A stretch of 64,000 nucleotides of DNA from Salipiger bermudensis (lineage in GTDB: Bacteria > Pseudomonadota > Alphaproteobacteria > Rhodobacterales > Rhodobacteraceae), in the NCBI RefSeq assembly GCF_020171625.1, contig NZ_JAIUZY010000013.1, positions 87,252-151,251 of the forward strand, given 5' to 3'. The notes below the pieces were generated by a model that worked only from the letters and a program-made list of their open reading frames with translations, was not told the origin of the DNA and did no database searches. Below, piece by piece: positions 19,897 to 30,711 of this stretch. The position numbers were made by a program, and so were the translations under genes. Every line of letters starts with the position of its first letter. The stretch's first letter is position 1.

Positions 19897-21359
19897 TGGT
19901 TCAGGATCTCTCTCACCTTGGCGACCAGATCGCCGCGCGCCACCTCGTATTGCGAGGGGCGCTCCTTCCATTCCTCGAGACTGGCGCTCTCGGCCAGTTT
20001 GGCGCCGAGGATCAGGTCCTTGATCTGCAGCACGCCACGCTCTTTCTCGTCGCCGCCCTCGATGATCGCGACCGGCGAGCTGCGCTTGTCGGCATACTTG
20101 AGCTGGTTGCCGAAATTCTTCGGATTGCCGAGATAGACCTCGGCGCGGATGCCCGCGTTGCGCAGCTCGGCCACCATGGCCTGGTAATCGGCCATGCGGT
20201 CGCGATCCATCACCGTCACCACGACGGGGCCCTGAACGGTGCCGCCGATGCGGCCCTTCTCGCGCAAAGCCGCGAGCAGCCGGTCGACGCCGATGGAGAC
20301 GCCGGTTGCGGGCACCGCCTGACCGGTGAAGCGCTTGACGAGGTCGTCATAGCGCCCGCCGCCCGCCACCGAGCCGAACTGGCGCTTGCGGCCCTTCTCG
20401 TCGAAGATCTCGAAGGTCAGCGCTGCCTCGAAGACCGGGCCGGTGTAATAGCCGAGCCCGCGCACCACGCTGGGGTCGATCTCGATGCGGTCGGGGCCGT
20501 AGCCCTGCGACGCCAGCAACGCGCCGATCTCCTCGAGCTCGGATACGCCCTCGGCGCCGATCTCGGAGCTGCCGACCGCGGCGCGCAGGTTGGCCACCGT
20601 GGCGGCGGTGTCGCTGCCCTTGGAGGTCAGGAAGGCGACCACCGGCTCCGCCTGCGCCTCGCTCAGGCCCACGCCGTCGATATAGGCGCCCGAGGCGTCG
20701 AGCCGGCCCTTGCCGAGCAGCTCGCGCACGCCGGCCTCGCCGACCTTGTCGAACTTGTCGATGGTGCGCAGCACCGCGTCGCGCTGCGCGTCGTCATCGA
20801 GGCCCATGGTCTCGAGCACGCCGTTGAGAACCTTGCGGTTGTTGACCCGCACCAGGTAGTCGCCGCGGGGAATGCCAACCACTTCCAGCGTGTCGGCCAG
20901 CATGGCGCAGATCTCGGCATCCGCGGCGACGCTTGCGGCGCCCACGGTGTCGGCGTCGCACTGGTAGAACTGGCGGAAGCGGCCGGGGCCGGGCTTCTCG
21001 TTGCGCCAGACCGGGCCCATGGCGTAGCGGCGATAGGGCAGGGGCAGGTCGTTGCGGTGCTGGGCATAGACCCGCGCCAGCGGCGCCGTCAGGTCGTAGC
21101 GCAGCGCCATCCAGCTTTCGTCCTCGTCCTGCCAGGCGAACACGCCCTCGTTAGGGCGGTCGACGTCGGGGAGGAACTTGCCGAGCGCCTCGACGGTCTC
21201 CACCGCGCTCGATTCCAGCGCGTCGAAGCCGTAGCGATGATACACCCCGGCGATGGCCTCGAGCATCTCGGCGCGCTCGGTCACTTCGGGACCGAAATAG
21301 TCGCGGAAGCCCTTCGGCGTCTGTGCCTTGGGGCGGGGGGCTTTTTTCACTTTGGCCAT
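19887..21359 (-). CDS. hisS: histidyl-tRNA synthetase
   Basis: Charges tRNA-His. The 490-residue class II synthetase shows [15 protein letters not shown] (motif 1 region), [31 protein letters not shown] (motif 2), the HisRS-specific [12 protein letters not shown], and motif 3 [15 protein letters not shown]. The C-terminal anticodon-binding domain follows. The basic start [17 protein letters not shown] is common in alphaproteobacterial enzymes. First gene of the hisS-hisZ-hisG operon; its promoter lies in the gap that also holds an inverted repeat pair. Confidence 0.97.
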   Translation of the reverse strand: MAKVKKAPRPKAQTPKGFRDYFGPEVTERAEMLEAIAGVYHRYGFDALESSAVETVEALGKFLPDVDRPNEGVFAWQDEDESWMALRYDLTAPLARVYAQHRNDLPLPYRRYAMGPVWRNEKPGPGRFRQFYQCDADTVGAASVAADAEICAMLADTLEVVGIPRGDYLVRVNNRKVLNGVLETMGLDDDAQRDAVLRTIDKFDKVGEAGVRELLGKGRLDASGAYIDGVGLSEAQAEPVVAFLTSKGSDTAATVANLRAAVGSSEIGAEGVSELEEIGALLASQGYGPDRIEIDPSVVRGLGYYTGPVFEAALTFEIFDEKGRKRQFGSVAGGGRYDDLVKRFTGQAVPATGVSIGVDRLLAALREKGRIGGTVQGPVVVTVMDRDRMADYQAMVAELRNAGIRAEVYLGNPKNFGNQLKYADKRSSPVAIIEGGDEKERGVLQIKDLILGAKLAESASLEEWKERPSQYEVARGDLVAKVREILNQWA

Positions 21360-21683
21360 GGCGGGCTCCGGGCTCGTCCAGATTGCGCGCCCCCCTTAGC
21401 CGCTTGCGCGTGCGGGGGCAAGCGACCGGCGCGGCACAGCGGCCCGGCGTCGCATCCTATGGCTTGTGCCGGATGCCTCCGGCGGGGATATTTAAAGCCA
21501 GAAGAAGACAGGGGAGCAGCGCTCTCCACCCGCCCTGGTTTCTTCTGGCCAAAAATATCCCGGGGGGAGGCCGTCAGGCCGGGGGGCAGCGCCCCCCTCC
21601 TCCCTTTCCAAGCCGCGCAGCGCGGCCTATGTGGCGCTTCAAATGCGGCGCGCCCTATGTGGCGCGACAGAAGGAGCCGAGAC
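21360..21683. repeat. inverted pair of GATATTT..GCCAGAAGAA repeats between hisS and slyX
   Basis: Two copies of a short repeat face each other. The left copy at about 21486-21512 reads GGGATATTT then GCCAGAAGAA. The right copy at about 21533-21565 is its reverse complement, followed by a GC-rich tail with GGGGGG/CCCCCC stems (21561-21600). A further 12-bp direct repeat CCTATGTGGCGC occurs at about 21626 and 21651 before slyX. The 324-bp gap holds no other gene. A related copy lies inside xdhB. Confidence 0.75.
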
Positions 21684-21890
21684 ATGCCAAGCGACACCGA
21701 CAGCCTGCAGGAACGCATCGCCTATCTCGAGCGGGCGGTGGACGATCTGTCCGACACCGTGGCGCGGCAGGACCGCGACATCGCGCTGCTCACCCGGCGC
21801 GTGGCGCTGCTGCTCGAGCGCGAGGCCTCGCGGCAGGACGAGGGCGCGGGTGCCGTGGTGGTGGGCGACGAGCGTCCGCCGCATTACTGA
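21684..21890 (+). CDS. slyX: SlyX family protein
   Basis: A 68-residue protein with AAGGAG ten bases before the ATG. It is one coiled coil (LQERIAYLERAVDDLSDTVARQDRDIALLTRRVALLLERE) ending in the PPHY tetrapeptide that marks SlyX proteins. The molecular role is not established in the family. It converges with dnaE, with 15 bp between the stops. Confidence 0.9.
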   Translation: MPSDTDSLQERIAYLERAVDDLSDTVARQDRDIALLTRRVALLLEREASRQDEGAGAVVVGDERPPHY

Positions 21891-21905
21891 GGCGCGGCAC
21901 CCGGC

Positions 21906-24900
21906 TCAGAAATCCTCCACCGCCATCACCCCGTCGAGCGATTTCACCGCTCCCTTGATCTCGGGGGTGACGGGGAATTCTTGCCTGAGATCCATCTCGA
22001 CCTCGCCCGGCAGGCCGGAGCCCGCGAAGCACAGCCGCACCGGGCCGCGGCCGGCGCGGGGCATCTGCTCGGCGGCGCGGCCCAGAACCGAGGCGACCTG
22101 CGCCACCGTGTCCGGGTTCTCGATGTAGATCTTCATCCCCGCGGCCCCGGCATCGGCGACCACCTGCTCGACCGGGCCGAAGGAGCGCGCCAGCAGCTTG
22201 AGCTGATCGGATTCCATCGTCGCCTCGACGGTGACCACGACCTTGGTGCCGGTCTCCAGCAGGTCGCGCGCCTTTTCCAGCGTGTCCGAGAAGATCGTCA
22301 CCTCGTAGGCGCCGCTCGGGTCCGAGAGCTGGGCGAAGGCGAAGCGGTTGCCCTTGGCCGACTTGCGCTCCTGCCGACCGGCCACCACGCCGCCCATCTT
22401 GGCGATGCAGGCGCCGCCGCGGGCCTTGTCCTCGACCTCGTCGAGCGTCAGTACGTCGCGCCGTTTGAGCGCCGGCATGTAATCGTCGAGCGGGTGGCCC
22501 GAGAGGTAGAAGCCGATCGCCTTGAACTCCTCCGAGAGCCGCTCGGCGGGCAGCCAGTCGGGCGCCGGCGACAGCCGTGGCTCGGGCAGGTCGTCGCCCG
22601 CCTCGCCGAAGAGCGAGACCTGCGCCGAGGCCTTCTGCTCGTGGATCGCGGCGGAATAGGCCACCAGCGCGTCGAGCGATTCGAAGATCCGGCGGCGGTT
22701 GCGGTCGAGCTGGTCGAAACAGCCGGCCCGCGCCATCATCTCGAGCGGTCGCTTGCCGACGCGCTTGAGATCGACCCGGCGGGCGAAATCGTAGACGTTG
22801 ACGAAGGGCTTGTCGGGGCTTTTGGGGTCCTCGGGCACAGAGCGGCGCCCCTCGACCACCAGCCGCATCGCATCGAGGCCGACGTTCTTCAGCGCGCCGA
22901 GCGCGTAGACCAGCTTGCCGTCGACCACGTCGAAGCTTGCCTGCGAGCGGTTCACGCAGGGCGGGATGTAGTCGAGCTTCAGGCCCTTCTTGGTCTCGTA
23001 GAAATAGACCGCGAGCTTCTCGGTGAGATGGATATCGCAGTTCATCACGCCGGCCATGAACTCGACCGGGTGGTTCGCCTTGAGCCAGGCGGTCTGGTAG
23101 CTCACCACCGCGTAGGCGGCGGCGTGGGACTTGTTGAAGCCGTAGTTGGCGAATTTCTCGAGCAGGTCGAAGACCTCGGTGGCCTTCCGCTTCTCGACAC
23201 CGTTCTTGGCAGCGCCGGACTCGAATTTCGGGCGCTCGGCGTCCATCGCCTCCTTGATCTTCTTGCCCATGGCGCGGCGCAGCAGGTCGGCGCCGCCGAG
23301 CGAGTAGCCCGCCATCTCCTGGGCGATCTGCATCACCTGTTCCTGGTAGACGATGATGCCCTGCGTCTCGGCGAGGATGTGGTCGATCGAGGGATGCACC
23401 GAGGTGATCTCGCGCTGGCCGTTCTTGACCTCGCAATAGACCGGGATGTTCTCCATCGGGCCGGGGCGATAGAGCGCCACGAGCGCCACGATGTCCTCGA
23501 TGCAGGTCGGCTTCATGCGCTTGAGCGCGTCCATCATGCCGGTGGATTCCACCTGGAACACGGCGACGGTCTTGGCCGAGGCGTAGAGCTTGTAGGTCTT
23601 GTCGTCATCCAGCGGGATGAGGTTCATCTGGTTCTCGCCGCCCTCGGCCGGCTCGTAGAGCTGGGTGCCGTCAGCGGCGACATGGATCGGGCGGCCGGAC
23701 TTGAGGATCAGGTCCACCGCGTTCTGGATCACCGTCAGCGTCTTCAGGCCGAGGAAGTCGAACTTCACCAGACCGGCCTGTTCGACCCATTTCATGTTGA
23801 ACTGGGTCGCCGGCATGTCCGAGCGCGGATCTTGGTAGAGCGGCACCAGCTCGTCGGTGGGGCGGTCGGCGATCACCACGCCGGCGGCGTGGGTGCCGGC
23901 GGAGCGCAGCAGGCCCTCGACCTGCATCCCGTATTTCAGCAGCCGGTCGACGACCTCTTCGCGCTCGGCCTCCTCGCGCAGGCGCGGCTCGTCCTGCAGC
24001 GCCTTCTCGATCGACACGGGCTTCACGCCTTCGACGGGGATCATCTTCGACAGCCGGTCGACCTGCCCGTAGGGCATCTGCAGCACCCGGCCCATGTCGC
24101 GGACCGCGGCCTTGGAAAGCAGCGCGCCGAAGGTGATGATCTGCCCCACCTTGTCGCGGCCGTATTTCTCCTGAACGTAGCGGATCACCTCTTCGCGGCG
24201 ATCCATGCAGAAGTCGATGTCGAAGTCAGGCATCGAGACCCGTTCGGGGTTGAGGAAGCGCTCGAACAGCAGCGAGTAGCGCAGCGGGTCGAGGTCGGTG
24301 ATGGTCAGCGCGTAGGCCACCAGAGAGCCCGCGCCCGAGCCCCGACCGGGGCCGACGGGAATGTCGTGATCCTTGGCCCACTTGATGAAGTCGGCAACGA
24401 TCAGGAAGTAGCCCGGAAAGCCCATGCCCTCGATGATGCCAAGCTCGAAATCCAGCCGTTCCTGGTATTTCTCCACCGTCACCGCGTGCGGGATCACCGA
24501 CAGGCGCTTCTGCAGGCCCTCGTTGGCCTGACGGCGCAGTTCGACCACCTCGTCATCGGCGAATTTCGGCAGGATCGGGTCGCGGCGATAGGCCATGAAG
24601 GCGCAGCGCTTGGCGATCTCGACGGTGTTCTCCAGCGCCTCGGGCAGGTCGGCGAAGAGCGTCGCCATCTCCTGAGGGGTCTTGAGGTAGTGCTGCGGCG
24701 TCAGCCGCCGGCGTGGCTCCTGCTGGTCGACATAGGCGCCCTCGGCGATGCAGATCATCGCGTCATGCGCCTCGTACATGTTCTCCTTGGGGAAATACAC
24801 GTCGTTGGTCGCCACCAGCGGCAGGCCCATCTCGTAGGCCATCTCGACGTGACCGCGCTCGGTCAGGCGCTCGGCCTCCGGCAGGCCGTCTTCGCCCGGG

Positions 24901-25430
24901 TGGCGCTGAAGCTCGACATAGAGCCGGTCCTGATAGATCTGGTGCAGCCGGGTGAGCAGGGTCTGCGCCGCGGCGCGGTGGTTTTCGCGCAGAAGCCGGC
25001 CGACCGGGCCATCGGGACCGCCGGAGAGACAGATCACCCCCTCGCCGTATTCCTCGAGCTCGTCCAGCAGCACATGCGCCAGCTCGCCGTCGCGCCGCAG
25101 GTAGAGGCACGAGTTGAGCTTCATCAGGTTCTCGTAGCCGCGCTCGTTCTGGGCCAGCAGCACCACCGGCGCCGGCGGCTTCGGGCGCTCGCCGGGCGTC
25201 GGCTGCACGTAGCGCAGATCCACCTGGCAGCCGACGATCGGCTGCACGCCGGCGCCGCTCGCGGTCACCGAGAACTCGAGCGCCGCAAACAGGTTGTTGG
25301 TGTCTGTCACCGCCACGGCGGGCATCTCCATGGCCTCGCAGAGGCCGGGCAGCTTCTTCAGGCGGATGGCGCCTTCGAGCAGGGAGTATTCGGTGTGAAC
25401 GCGGAGGTGAATGAATCGGGGATCTGCCAT
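21906..25430 (-). CDS. dnaE: DNA polymerase III alpha subunit
   Basis: The replicative polymerase, 1174 residues. The N-terminal PHP domain starts FIHLRVHTEYSLLEGAIRL, with AVTDTNNLF where the canonical TDHGN metal-ligand His is changed, as in many proofreading-inactive PHP domains. The palm has GPGRGSGAGSLVAYAL and the catalytic acid motif PDFDIDFCMDRR. The fingers, helix-hairpin-helix and C-terminal OB-fold (VVAGRQERKSAKGNRFAFAQLSD) follow. The ATG at 25430 gives the usual MADPRFIHLR start rather than the longer frame from 25550. Proofreading would be by a separate DnaQ. Confidence 0.97.
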   Translation of the reverse strand: MADPRFIHLRVHTEYSLLEGAIRLKKLPGLCEAMEMPAVAVTDTNNLFAALEFSVTASGAGVQPIVGCQVDLRYVQPTPGERPKPPAPVVLLAQNERGYENLMKLNSCLYLRRDGELAHVLLDELEEYGEGVICLSGGPDGPVGRLLRENHRAAAQTLLTRLHQIYQDRLYVELQRHPGEDGLPEAERLTERGHVEMAYEMGLPLVATNDVYFPKENMYEAHDAMICIAEGAYVDQQEPRRRLTPQHYLKTPQEMATLFADLPEALENTVEIAKRCAFMAYRRDPILPKFADDEVVELRRQANEGLQKRLSVIPHAVTVEKYQERLDFELGIIEGMGFPGYFLIVADFIKWAKDHDIPVGPGRGSGAGSLVAYALTITDLDPLRYSLLFERFLNPERVSMPDFDIDFCMDRREEVIRYVQEKYGRDKVGQIITFGALLSKAAVRDMGRVLQMPYGQVDRLSKMIPVEGVKPVSIEKALQDEPRLREEAEREEVVDRLLKYGMQVEGLLRSAGTHAAGVVIADRPTDELVPLYQDPRSDMPATQFNMKWVEQAGLVKFDFLGLKTLTVIQNAVDLILKSGRPIHVAADGTQLYEPAEGGENQMNLIPLDDDKTYKLYASAKTVAVFQVESTGMMDALKRMKPTCIEDIVALVALYRPGPMENIPVYCEVKNGQREITSVHPSIDHILAETQGIIVYQEQVMQIAQEMAGYSLGGADLLRRAMGKKIKEAMDAERPKFESGAAKNGVEKRKATEVFDLLEKFANYGFNKSHAAAYAVVSYQTAWLKANHPVEFMAGVMNCDIHLTEKLAVYFYETKKGLKLDYIPPCVNRSQASFDVVDGKLVYALGALKNVGLDAMRLVVEGRRSVPEDPKSPDKPFVNVYDFARRVDLKRVGKRPLEMMARAGCFDQLDRNRRRIFESLDALVAYSAAIHEQKASAQVSLFGEAGDDLPEPRLSPAPDWLPAERLSEEFKAIGFYLSGHPLDDYMPALKRRDVLTLDEVEDKARGGACIAKMGGVVAGRQERKSAKGNRFAFAQLSDPSGAYEVTIFSDTLEKARDLLETGTKVVVTVEATMESDQLKLLARSFGPVEQVVADAGAAGMKIYIENPDTVAQVASVLGRAAEQMPRAGRGPVRLCFAGSGLPGEVEMDLRQEFPVTPEIKGAVKSLDGVMAVEDF

Positions 25431-25701
25431 GCGCCCGACATTATGGCGCGGCCGCGTCCGGCGAAAGACCCGACTCACGCCACGGTTTTTCTCCGCCGAG
25501 CGCCCGGGCCGCCGCCTGCAGAGGTCCGTTTCGAACGGAATCCGCGTCAATCACCACATTTCGATGGCAAGTTTGCCCAAATTTCCCCTCAGTTTCTCGT
25601 GAATTTAAGTAACACTAGAGCTCTTCACCGCCGCGGTGCTTGATTTGCGCTGCGGTCCTACATAGACGGACCGGGACTCTCCCCCCTTCCGAGCGCGGCA
25701 T

Positions 25702-26667
25702 ATGGCAATGGACAAGGCACTCGATTCCTATTCTCACGACAGCACTGGCATGACCTTCGGCGAATCCGGCGTCGGCCAGATGGCGTCATTCGACCTTATG
25801 GCCGACCAGCGTGCGGGCCTGCTGAGCCTGACCCACGAGCGCCGCCGCAAGGTGCTTCTGACCGCCGCGAAGGTTGCACCGCGCCTCACCGCGCGGCTGC
25901 TGGCGAAGCGCTATCTCTGCTCCTCGGCCAATATCGACCGGTCGCGGCTCTGCGGCGCGGGCAAGGCCGAGTTCCTGCCCTCCGGCGAAGCGGCGGCGGT
26001 GCTGCGCCACGCGCCGATGGCCGAGCCCACCGGCCAGCGCATCCTGCTGGTCCACGGTCATGACGGCAACGTGCGCCAGTTCGGGCGCATGATCCGCGCG
26101 CTGCAGAACACCGGTGCCGAGGTCGACGCGCTGCTGCTTCCGGGCCACATCGAGCCCGACCGCGACCCGTGCAGCATCGCCGACATCACCCGCGCGATCC
26201 TCGACTGTGCCCGGACCCACGGCCCCTATGACGGCGCAATCGCCCATTGCGTCAGCGCCAACGCCCTCGTCTTCGCGCTTGAGGACGGGCTGGAATGCGG
26301 CCGCGTGGTGCTGATCTCGGCGCCGCTCGACCAGCGCAAGCTGCTGCGGCTCGGCGGTTCCCAGTACGGCCTCGAGGGCACCTGCCTCGAGCAGTTCGTC
26401 GACGAGGTCGTCCGTCTCAGCGCCCCATACCCCGCCGAGGCGCCGTGGCGCGCCATCGCCGAGACGCGCTCCGAGCCGATGCTCGCCGTGCATTCGCGCG
26501 ACGACTACGCCGCTCCGGCAGAGGATCTCGAGCCGCTGGTGGACGTGTGGGCCGAGGGGCGCGTCGAGATCTTCGAGAAAGGCGATCACAACTCCATCGT
26601 CGCCCAGTCGGAGCCGTTGCAGTGCATCACCGACTTCCTCACCGGTGGCGACCGCCAGCCCGCCTGA
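25702..26667 (+). CDS. alpha/beta hydrolase
   Basis: A 321-residue protein. After an approximately 110-residue N-terminal extension without signal peptide comes an alpha/beta-hydrolase core: oxyanion strand ILLVHGHDGNV, nucleophile elbow AHCVSANA (Ser in a relaxed G-x-S-x-G), acid SRDDYAAP and the catalytic His in KGDHNSIV. The fold is clear, the substrate unknown. It has its own promoter region after dnaE and is not coupled to the downstream xdh operon, 208 bp away. Confidence 0.75.
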   Translation: MAMDKALDSYSHDSTGMTFGESGVGQMASFDLMADQRAGLLSLTHERRRKVLLTAAKVAPRLTARLLAKRYLCSSANIDRSRLCGAGKAEFLPSGEAAAVLRHAPMAEPTGQRILLVHGHDGNVRQFGRMIRALQNTGAEVDALLLPGHIEPDRDPCSIADITRAILDCARTHGPYDGAIAHCVSANALVFALEDGLECGRVVLISAPLDQRKLLRLGGSQYGLEGTCLEQFVDEVVRLSAPYPAEAPWRAIAETRSEPMLAVHSRDDYAAPAEDLEPLVDVWAEGRVEIFEKGDHNSIVAQSEPLQCITDFLTGGDRQPA

Positions 26668-26875
26668 GGCGGCGCCGGCGGCTGCCCTGACCGCAGAGCG
26701 TGACGCCATGTTCGGCGGCGCTCGCGGCCCATCTGCCTCGCAAACGGGCATTTTCCTCTTGCCAAGCGGGAAACCCGGCACCTAGCCTGTAGCGGATCAA
26801 TAAAGGTCCGCACGCTTTCTACGCCGCATCGAGGGTGTGCACGACAGGGACGGGGTATCGCGGCGGGTTCTTCAT

Positions 26876-28258
26876 ATGGATATCTGCTTTCTTCTGAACG
26901 GGGAAAGAGTGGAGCTGCGCGGCGTGTCCCCGACGCGCACGGCTCTCGACTGGCTGCGCGAGGACCGCGGCCTCGGCGGCACCAAGGAAGGTTGCAACGA
27001 GGGCGATTGCGGCGCGTGCACGGTGATGGTCACCGACGCGCGCGGCTCGCGCGCCCTCAACGCCTGCATCCTGTTCCTGCCGCAGTTGCACGGGAAGGCG
27101 CTGCGCACCGTCGAGGGGCTTGCGGGCCCCGATGGCAGCCTGCACCCGGTGCAGGAGGCGATGGTCACGCATCACGGTTCGCAATGCGGCTTCTGCACGC
27201 CGGGCTTCGTCGTCTCGATGGCCAAGGCGCACAAGGTCGGCGACACCCATCACGATGACGCGCTCGCGGGCAACCTGTGCCGCTGCACCGGCTACGCGCC
27301 CATCGTGCGCGCCGCCGAGGCCGCGGCCGAGGCGCCGGTGCCTGACTGGATGGAAGAGCCGGCGCTTCCCGAGGTGGCCGGGCAGGTCTCCTCTGCCGAT
27401 CTCAGTGCGCATTCGCCCTCGACCAGCGACGAGCTGGCCGAGCTGATCGCCAAGCACCCCTCGGCCACCATCGTCGCCGGTGCCACCGATGTCGGGCTGT
27501 GGGTCACCAAGCAGCTGCGCGAGCTGCCGGAGGTGATCTTCCTCAACCGATGCGAGGACCTGCAGCAGATCGAGGTCACCGATGAGGCCATCCGGATCGG
27601 GGCGGGCGTCACCATGGACCGGATGCTCGATCTGATGCGCGAGCACTTCCCCAGCTATGCCGGGATGCTGCGCCGCTACGGCTCGGCGCAGGTGCGCGCC
27701 GCCGCCACCCTCGGCGGCAACATCGCCAACGGCTCGCCGATCGGGGACAACCCGCCGGCGCTGATCGCGCTGGGCGCGCGCCTGCACCTGCGCTTCCGCG
27801 ACACGCGGCGCGAGATGGCGCTGGAGGACTTCTTCCTCGACTACGGCAAGCAGGATCGCTACCCGGGCGAGTTCGTCGAGGCGGTGTCGATCCCGCGCCA
27901 GCCCGACCGGCTGAAGGTCTACAAGCTGTCGAAACGCTTCGATCAGGACATCTCGGCAGTCTGCGGGGCGTTCAACGTCACCGTCGAGGACGGCAAGGTC
28001 GCCAGCGCCCGCATCGCGTTCGGCGGCATGGCGGGCATTCCCAAACGCGCCGCCGCGGTCGAGGCGGCACTGACTGGCAAACCGTGGAACGACGAGACGG
28101 TGGTCGCCGCGTGGGACGCGTGGGAGCAGGATTTCTCGCCGCTTTCGGACATGCGGGCGAGCGCCTCCTACCGGCTCGTCGCGGCGCGCAACATGCTGAC
28201 CCGCTGCCTGCTCGAGGACATGGGCGCGGCCACCGATGTGCGGGAGGTGCGGGCATGA
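26876..28258 (+). CDS. xdhA: xanthine dehydrogenase small subunit (Fe-S/FAD)
   Basis: Passes electrons from the molybdenum site to NAD. The 460-residue subunit has an N-terminal 2Fe-2S ferredoxin domain ([14 protein letters not shown]), a second 2Fe-2S domain (CGFCTPGFV and CRCTGY), and a FAD domain ([38 protein letters not shown]). The ATG at 26876 gives [14 protein letters not shown], the normal start. Its TGA overlaps the xdhB start in ATGA. The operon continues through xdhB, xdhC and a nucleoside transporter, pointing to purine salvage and catabolism. Confidence 0.95.
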   Translation: MDICFLLNGERVELRGVSPTRTALDWLREDRGLGGTKEGCNEGDCGACTVMVTDARGSRALNACILFLPQLHGKALRTVEGLAGPDGSLHPVQEAMVTHHGSQCGFCTPGFVVSMAKAHKVGDTHHDDALAGNLCRCTGYAPIVRAAEAAAEAPVPDWMEEPALPEVAGQVSSADLSAHSPSTSDELAELIAKHPSATIVAGATDVGLWVTKQLRELPEVIFLNRCEDLQQIEVTDEAIRIGAGVTMDRMLDLMREHFPSYAGMLRRYGSAQVRAAATLGGNIANGSPIGDNPPALIALGARLHLRFRDTRREMALEDFFLDYGKQDRYPGEFVEAVSIPRQPDRLKVYKLSKRFDQDISAVCGAFNVTVEDGKVASARIAFGGMAGIPKRAAAVEAALTGKPWNDETVVAAWDAWEQDFSPLSDMRASASYRLVAARNMLTRCLLEDMGAATDVREVRA

Positions 28259-30711
28259 GTGTTACGAAACCGCTGCCGCATGACGCGGCGCCGCTGCATG
28301 TCACCGGCAAGGCGCGCTATATCGACGATATCCCGGTGCCGCCGGGCTGCCTGCACATGGCGTTCGGCCTGTCGGAGATCGCCTCGGGCCGGATCCGCGA
28401 GATCGACCTCTCCGAAGTGCGCCGCGCGCCGGGGGTGGTGAAAGTCTGGGAGGCCAAGGACCTGCCGTCGGATTGCGACTGCTCGCCCTCGCTGCATGAC
28501 GAGCCGCTGCTGTCGGGCGCCTCGGTGCATTACGTCGGCCAGCCGGTCTTCATGGTCGCGGCCACGAGCCACCTTGCCGCCCGCAAGGCGGTGCGCAAGG
28601 CCAAGATCACCTACCAGCCACGCGATGCGGTGCTGACGGTCGACGAAGCGATGGCCGCCGACAGCCGCTTCGAGGATGGCCCCCGGATCTGGGAGAAGGG
28701 CGATGCCGACGCGGCGATCGCCGAGGCGCCGCACACGGTCTCGGGCACGATCGAGATGGGCGGGCAGGAGCATTTCTACCTCGAGGGGCAGGCCGCGCTG
28801 GTGCTGCCGCAGGAAAACGGCGACCTGCTGGTGCACAGCTCGACCCAGCACCCGAGCGAGATTCAGCACAAGGTCGCGCACGCGCTGCACCTGCCGATGC
28901 ATGGCGTGCGGGTCGAGACCCGGCGCATGGGCGGTGGCTTCGGCGGCAAGGAAAGCCAGGGCAACGCGCTGGCCATCGCCTGCGCCGTAGCCGCGGCGGA
29001 GACCGGACGGCCCGCCAAGATGCGCTATGACCGCGACGACGACATGGTGATCACCGGCAAGCGCCACGATTTCCGCATCGAGTACAGCGCCGGTTTCGAC
29101 GGCGAGGGGCGCCTGACCGGCGTGGATTTCGTGCACTACGCCCGCTGCGGCTGGGCGCAGGACCTGTCGCTGCCGGTGGCGGACCGGGCCATGCTGCACT
29201 CGGACAACGCCTATGACATTCCCAGCCTGCGGGTCGAGAGCCACCGGCTGAAGACCAACACCCAGAGCGCCACCGCCTATCGCGGCTTTGGCGGGCCGCA
29301 GGGGATGCTCGGGATCGAGCGGGTGCTCGACCACGTCGCCCACGCCTTGGGGCGCGACCCGCTCGAGATCCGGCGGGTCAACTACTATGCCGATGCCGAC
29401 GCGGCGGAGAACGCGGACGGGGGGCTGTCTGCCCCCCGGGCGCCTGCGGAGCAGGCACCTCCCCCCGAGGATATTTCCGGCCAGAAGAAACAGGCGGCCT
29501 CGGAGGAGGACCTGACCTCGCGCGGGGCGGTGTCGAGCCTGCCCGAAGGGCCCGTGCCCGGCGTGCCGTCGGACAAGCAGGTGACGCATTACGGCCAGCC
29601 GGTGGAGGATTTCATCCTCGGCGATCTGACCGGGCGGCTGGCCGAGAGCTGCGATTACGCGGCGCGGCGCGCGGCGGTGGCCCGGTGGAACGCGGACACG
29701 CCGCTGCTGAAGCGGGGCATCGCGCTGACGCCGGTGAAGTTCGGCATTTCCTTCACGCTCACCCATCTCAATCAGGCGGGCGCGCTGGTGCATGTCTATC
29801 AGGACGGCTCGGTCACGCTGAACCATGGCGGCACGGAGATGGGGCAGGGCCTGTTCCAGAAGGTGGCGCAGGTGGCGGCGGCGCGGTTCGGCCTGCCGCT
29901 CGACCGGGTGCGGATCACCGCGACCGATACCGCCAAGGTGCCCAATACCTCGGCCACGGCGGCCTCGTCGGGCTCGGACCTGAACGGCATGGCGGTGAAG
30001 GCCGCCTGCGACACCATCCGCGACCGCATGGCCGAGCATCTGGCAGGGCTTTTCCAGGCCAAGGCCTCGGAGGTCGTCTTTGCCGGGGGCGAGGTCACGG
30101 TCGGCACCGAGACGCTGAGCTTCGCGCAGGCGGCCAAGCTCTGCTACGAGGGCCGGGTGAGCCTGTCGTCGACCGGGTTCTACAAGACCCCGAAGGTGGC
30201 GTGGGACCGGATCAGGGGGCAGGGGCGCCCGTTCTTCTATTTCGCCTACGGCGCGGCCTGCACCGAGGTGGTGCTCGACACGCTGACCGGCGAGTACCGC
30301 ATCCTGCGCACCGACATCCTGCACGATTGCGGCGCCTCGCTGAACCCGGCGCTCGACATCGGCCAGATCGAGGGCGGCTACGTGCAGGGCGCCGGCTGGC
30401 TGACCACCGAGGAGCTGGTCTGGGACGGCGAGGGGCGGCTGCGCACCCATGCGCCCTCGACCTACAAGATCCCGGCCTGTTCCGACCGGCCCGAGATCTT
30501 CAACGTGGCGCTGTGGGAGGGGCGCAACCCCGAGGAGACGATCTATCGCTCCAAGGCGGTGGGCGAGCCGCCGTTCATGCTGGGAATCTCTGTGTTCTTT
30601 GCGCTGTCGGACGCGGTGGCGGCCTGCGGCACGCGCTACCCGGCGCTCGATGCGCCCGCGACGCCCGAGCGGGTGCTCATGGCGATCCGGAAGGTGCGCG
30701 ATGAGCTTTGA
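28255..30711 (+). CDS. xdhB: xanthine dehydrogenase molybdopterin subunit, with an internal repeat-derived insertion
   Basis: Oxidises hypoxanthine to xanthine to urate at a molybdenum cofactor. The 818-residue protein has the usual features: [61 protein letters not shown], and the catalytic Glu near [10 protein letters not shown]. Residues about 380-440 contain an extra low-complexity stretch ([18 protein letters not shown], then ISGQKKQ) between YYADADA and [13 protein letters not shown], where other XdhB proteins have a short loop. The DNA there is a palindromic repeat like that beside hisS. The frame is kept, so the protein should be made with a surface loop. Translationally coupled to xdhA. 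Confidence 0.95.
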   Translation: MSVTKPLPHDAAPLHVTGKARYIDDIPVPPGCLHMAFGLSEIASGRIREIDLSEVRRAPGVVKVWEAKDLPSDCDCSPSLHDEPLLSGASVHYVGQPVFMVAATSHLAARKAVRKAKITYQPRDAVLTVDEAMAADSRFEDGPRIWEKGDADAAIAEAPHTVSGTIEMGGQEHFYLEGQAALVLPQENGDLLVHSSTQHPSEIQHKVAHALHLPMHGVRVETRRMGGGFGGKESQGNALAIACAVAAAETGRPAKMRYDRDDDMVITGKRHDFRIEYSAGFDGEGRLTGVDFVHYARCGWAQDLSLPVADRAMLHSDNAYDIPSLRVESHRLKTNTQSATAYRGFGGPQGMLGIERVLDHVAHALGRDPLEIRRVNYYADADAAENADGGLSAPRAPAEQAPPPEDISGQKKQAASEEDLTSRGAVSSLPEGPVPGVPSDKQVTHYGQPVEDFILGDLTGRLAESCDYAARRAAVARWNADTPLLKRGIALTPVKFGISFTLTHLNQAGALVHVYQDGSVTLNHGGTEMGQGLFQKVAQVAAARFGLPLDRVRITATDTAKVPNTSATAASSGSDLNGMAVKAACDTIRDRMAEHLAGLFQAKASEVVFAGGEVTVGTETLSFAQAAKLCYEGRVSLSSTGFYKTPKVAWDRIRGQGRPFFYFAYGAACTEVVLDTLTGEYRILRTDILHDCGASLNPALDIGQIEGGYVQGAGWLTTEELVWDGEGRLRTHAPSTYKIPACSDRPEIFNVALWEGRNPEETIYRSKAVGEPPFMLGISVFFALSDAVAACGTRYPALDAPATPERVLMAIRKVRDEL
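29419..29495 (+). repeat. palindromic repeat inserted in frame within xdhB
   Basis: Two perfect stems, GGGGGGC/GCCCCCC (29419-29437) and GCCTGC/GCAGGC (29442-29456), are followed by CTCCCCCCGAGGATATTT and GGCCAGAAGAAACAGG. The order and sequence match the reverse complement of 21533-21600. The element is open in the xdhB frame and encodes about 26 residues. Confidence 0.75.

Noticed and set aside
19896..21890. 664-codon plus-strand open frame across hisS ending in slyX
   Set aside because: It is the antisense shadow of hisS in high-GC DNA; only its last 68 codons, with their own ribosome binding site, are the real slyX gene.
21981..25643. 1220-codon plus-strand open frame opposite dnaE
   Set aside because: It is low-complexity (His/Val/Arg/Gly-rich) and mirrors dnaE codons exactly; a typical third-position-GC shadow.
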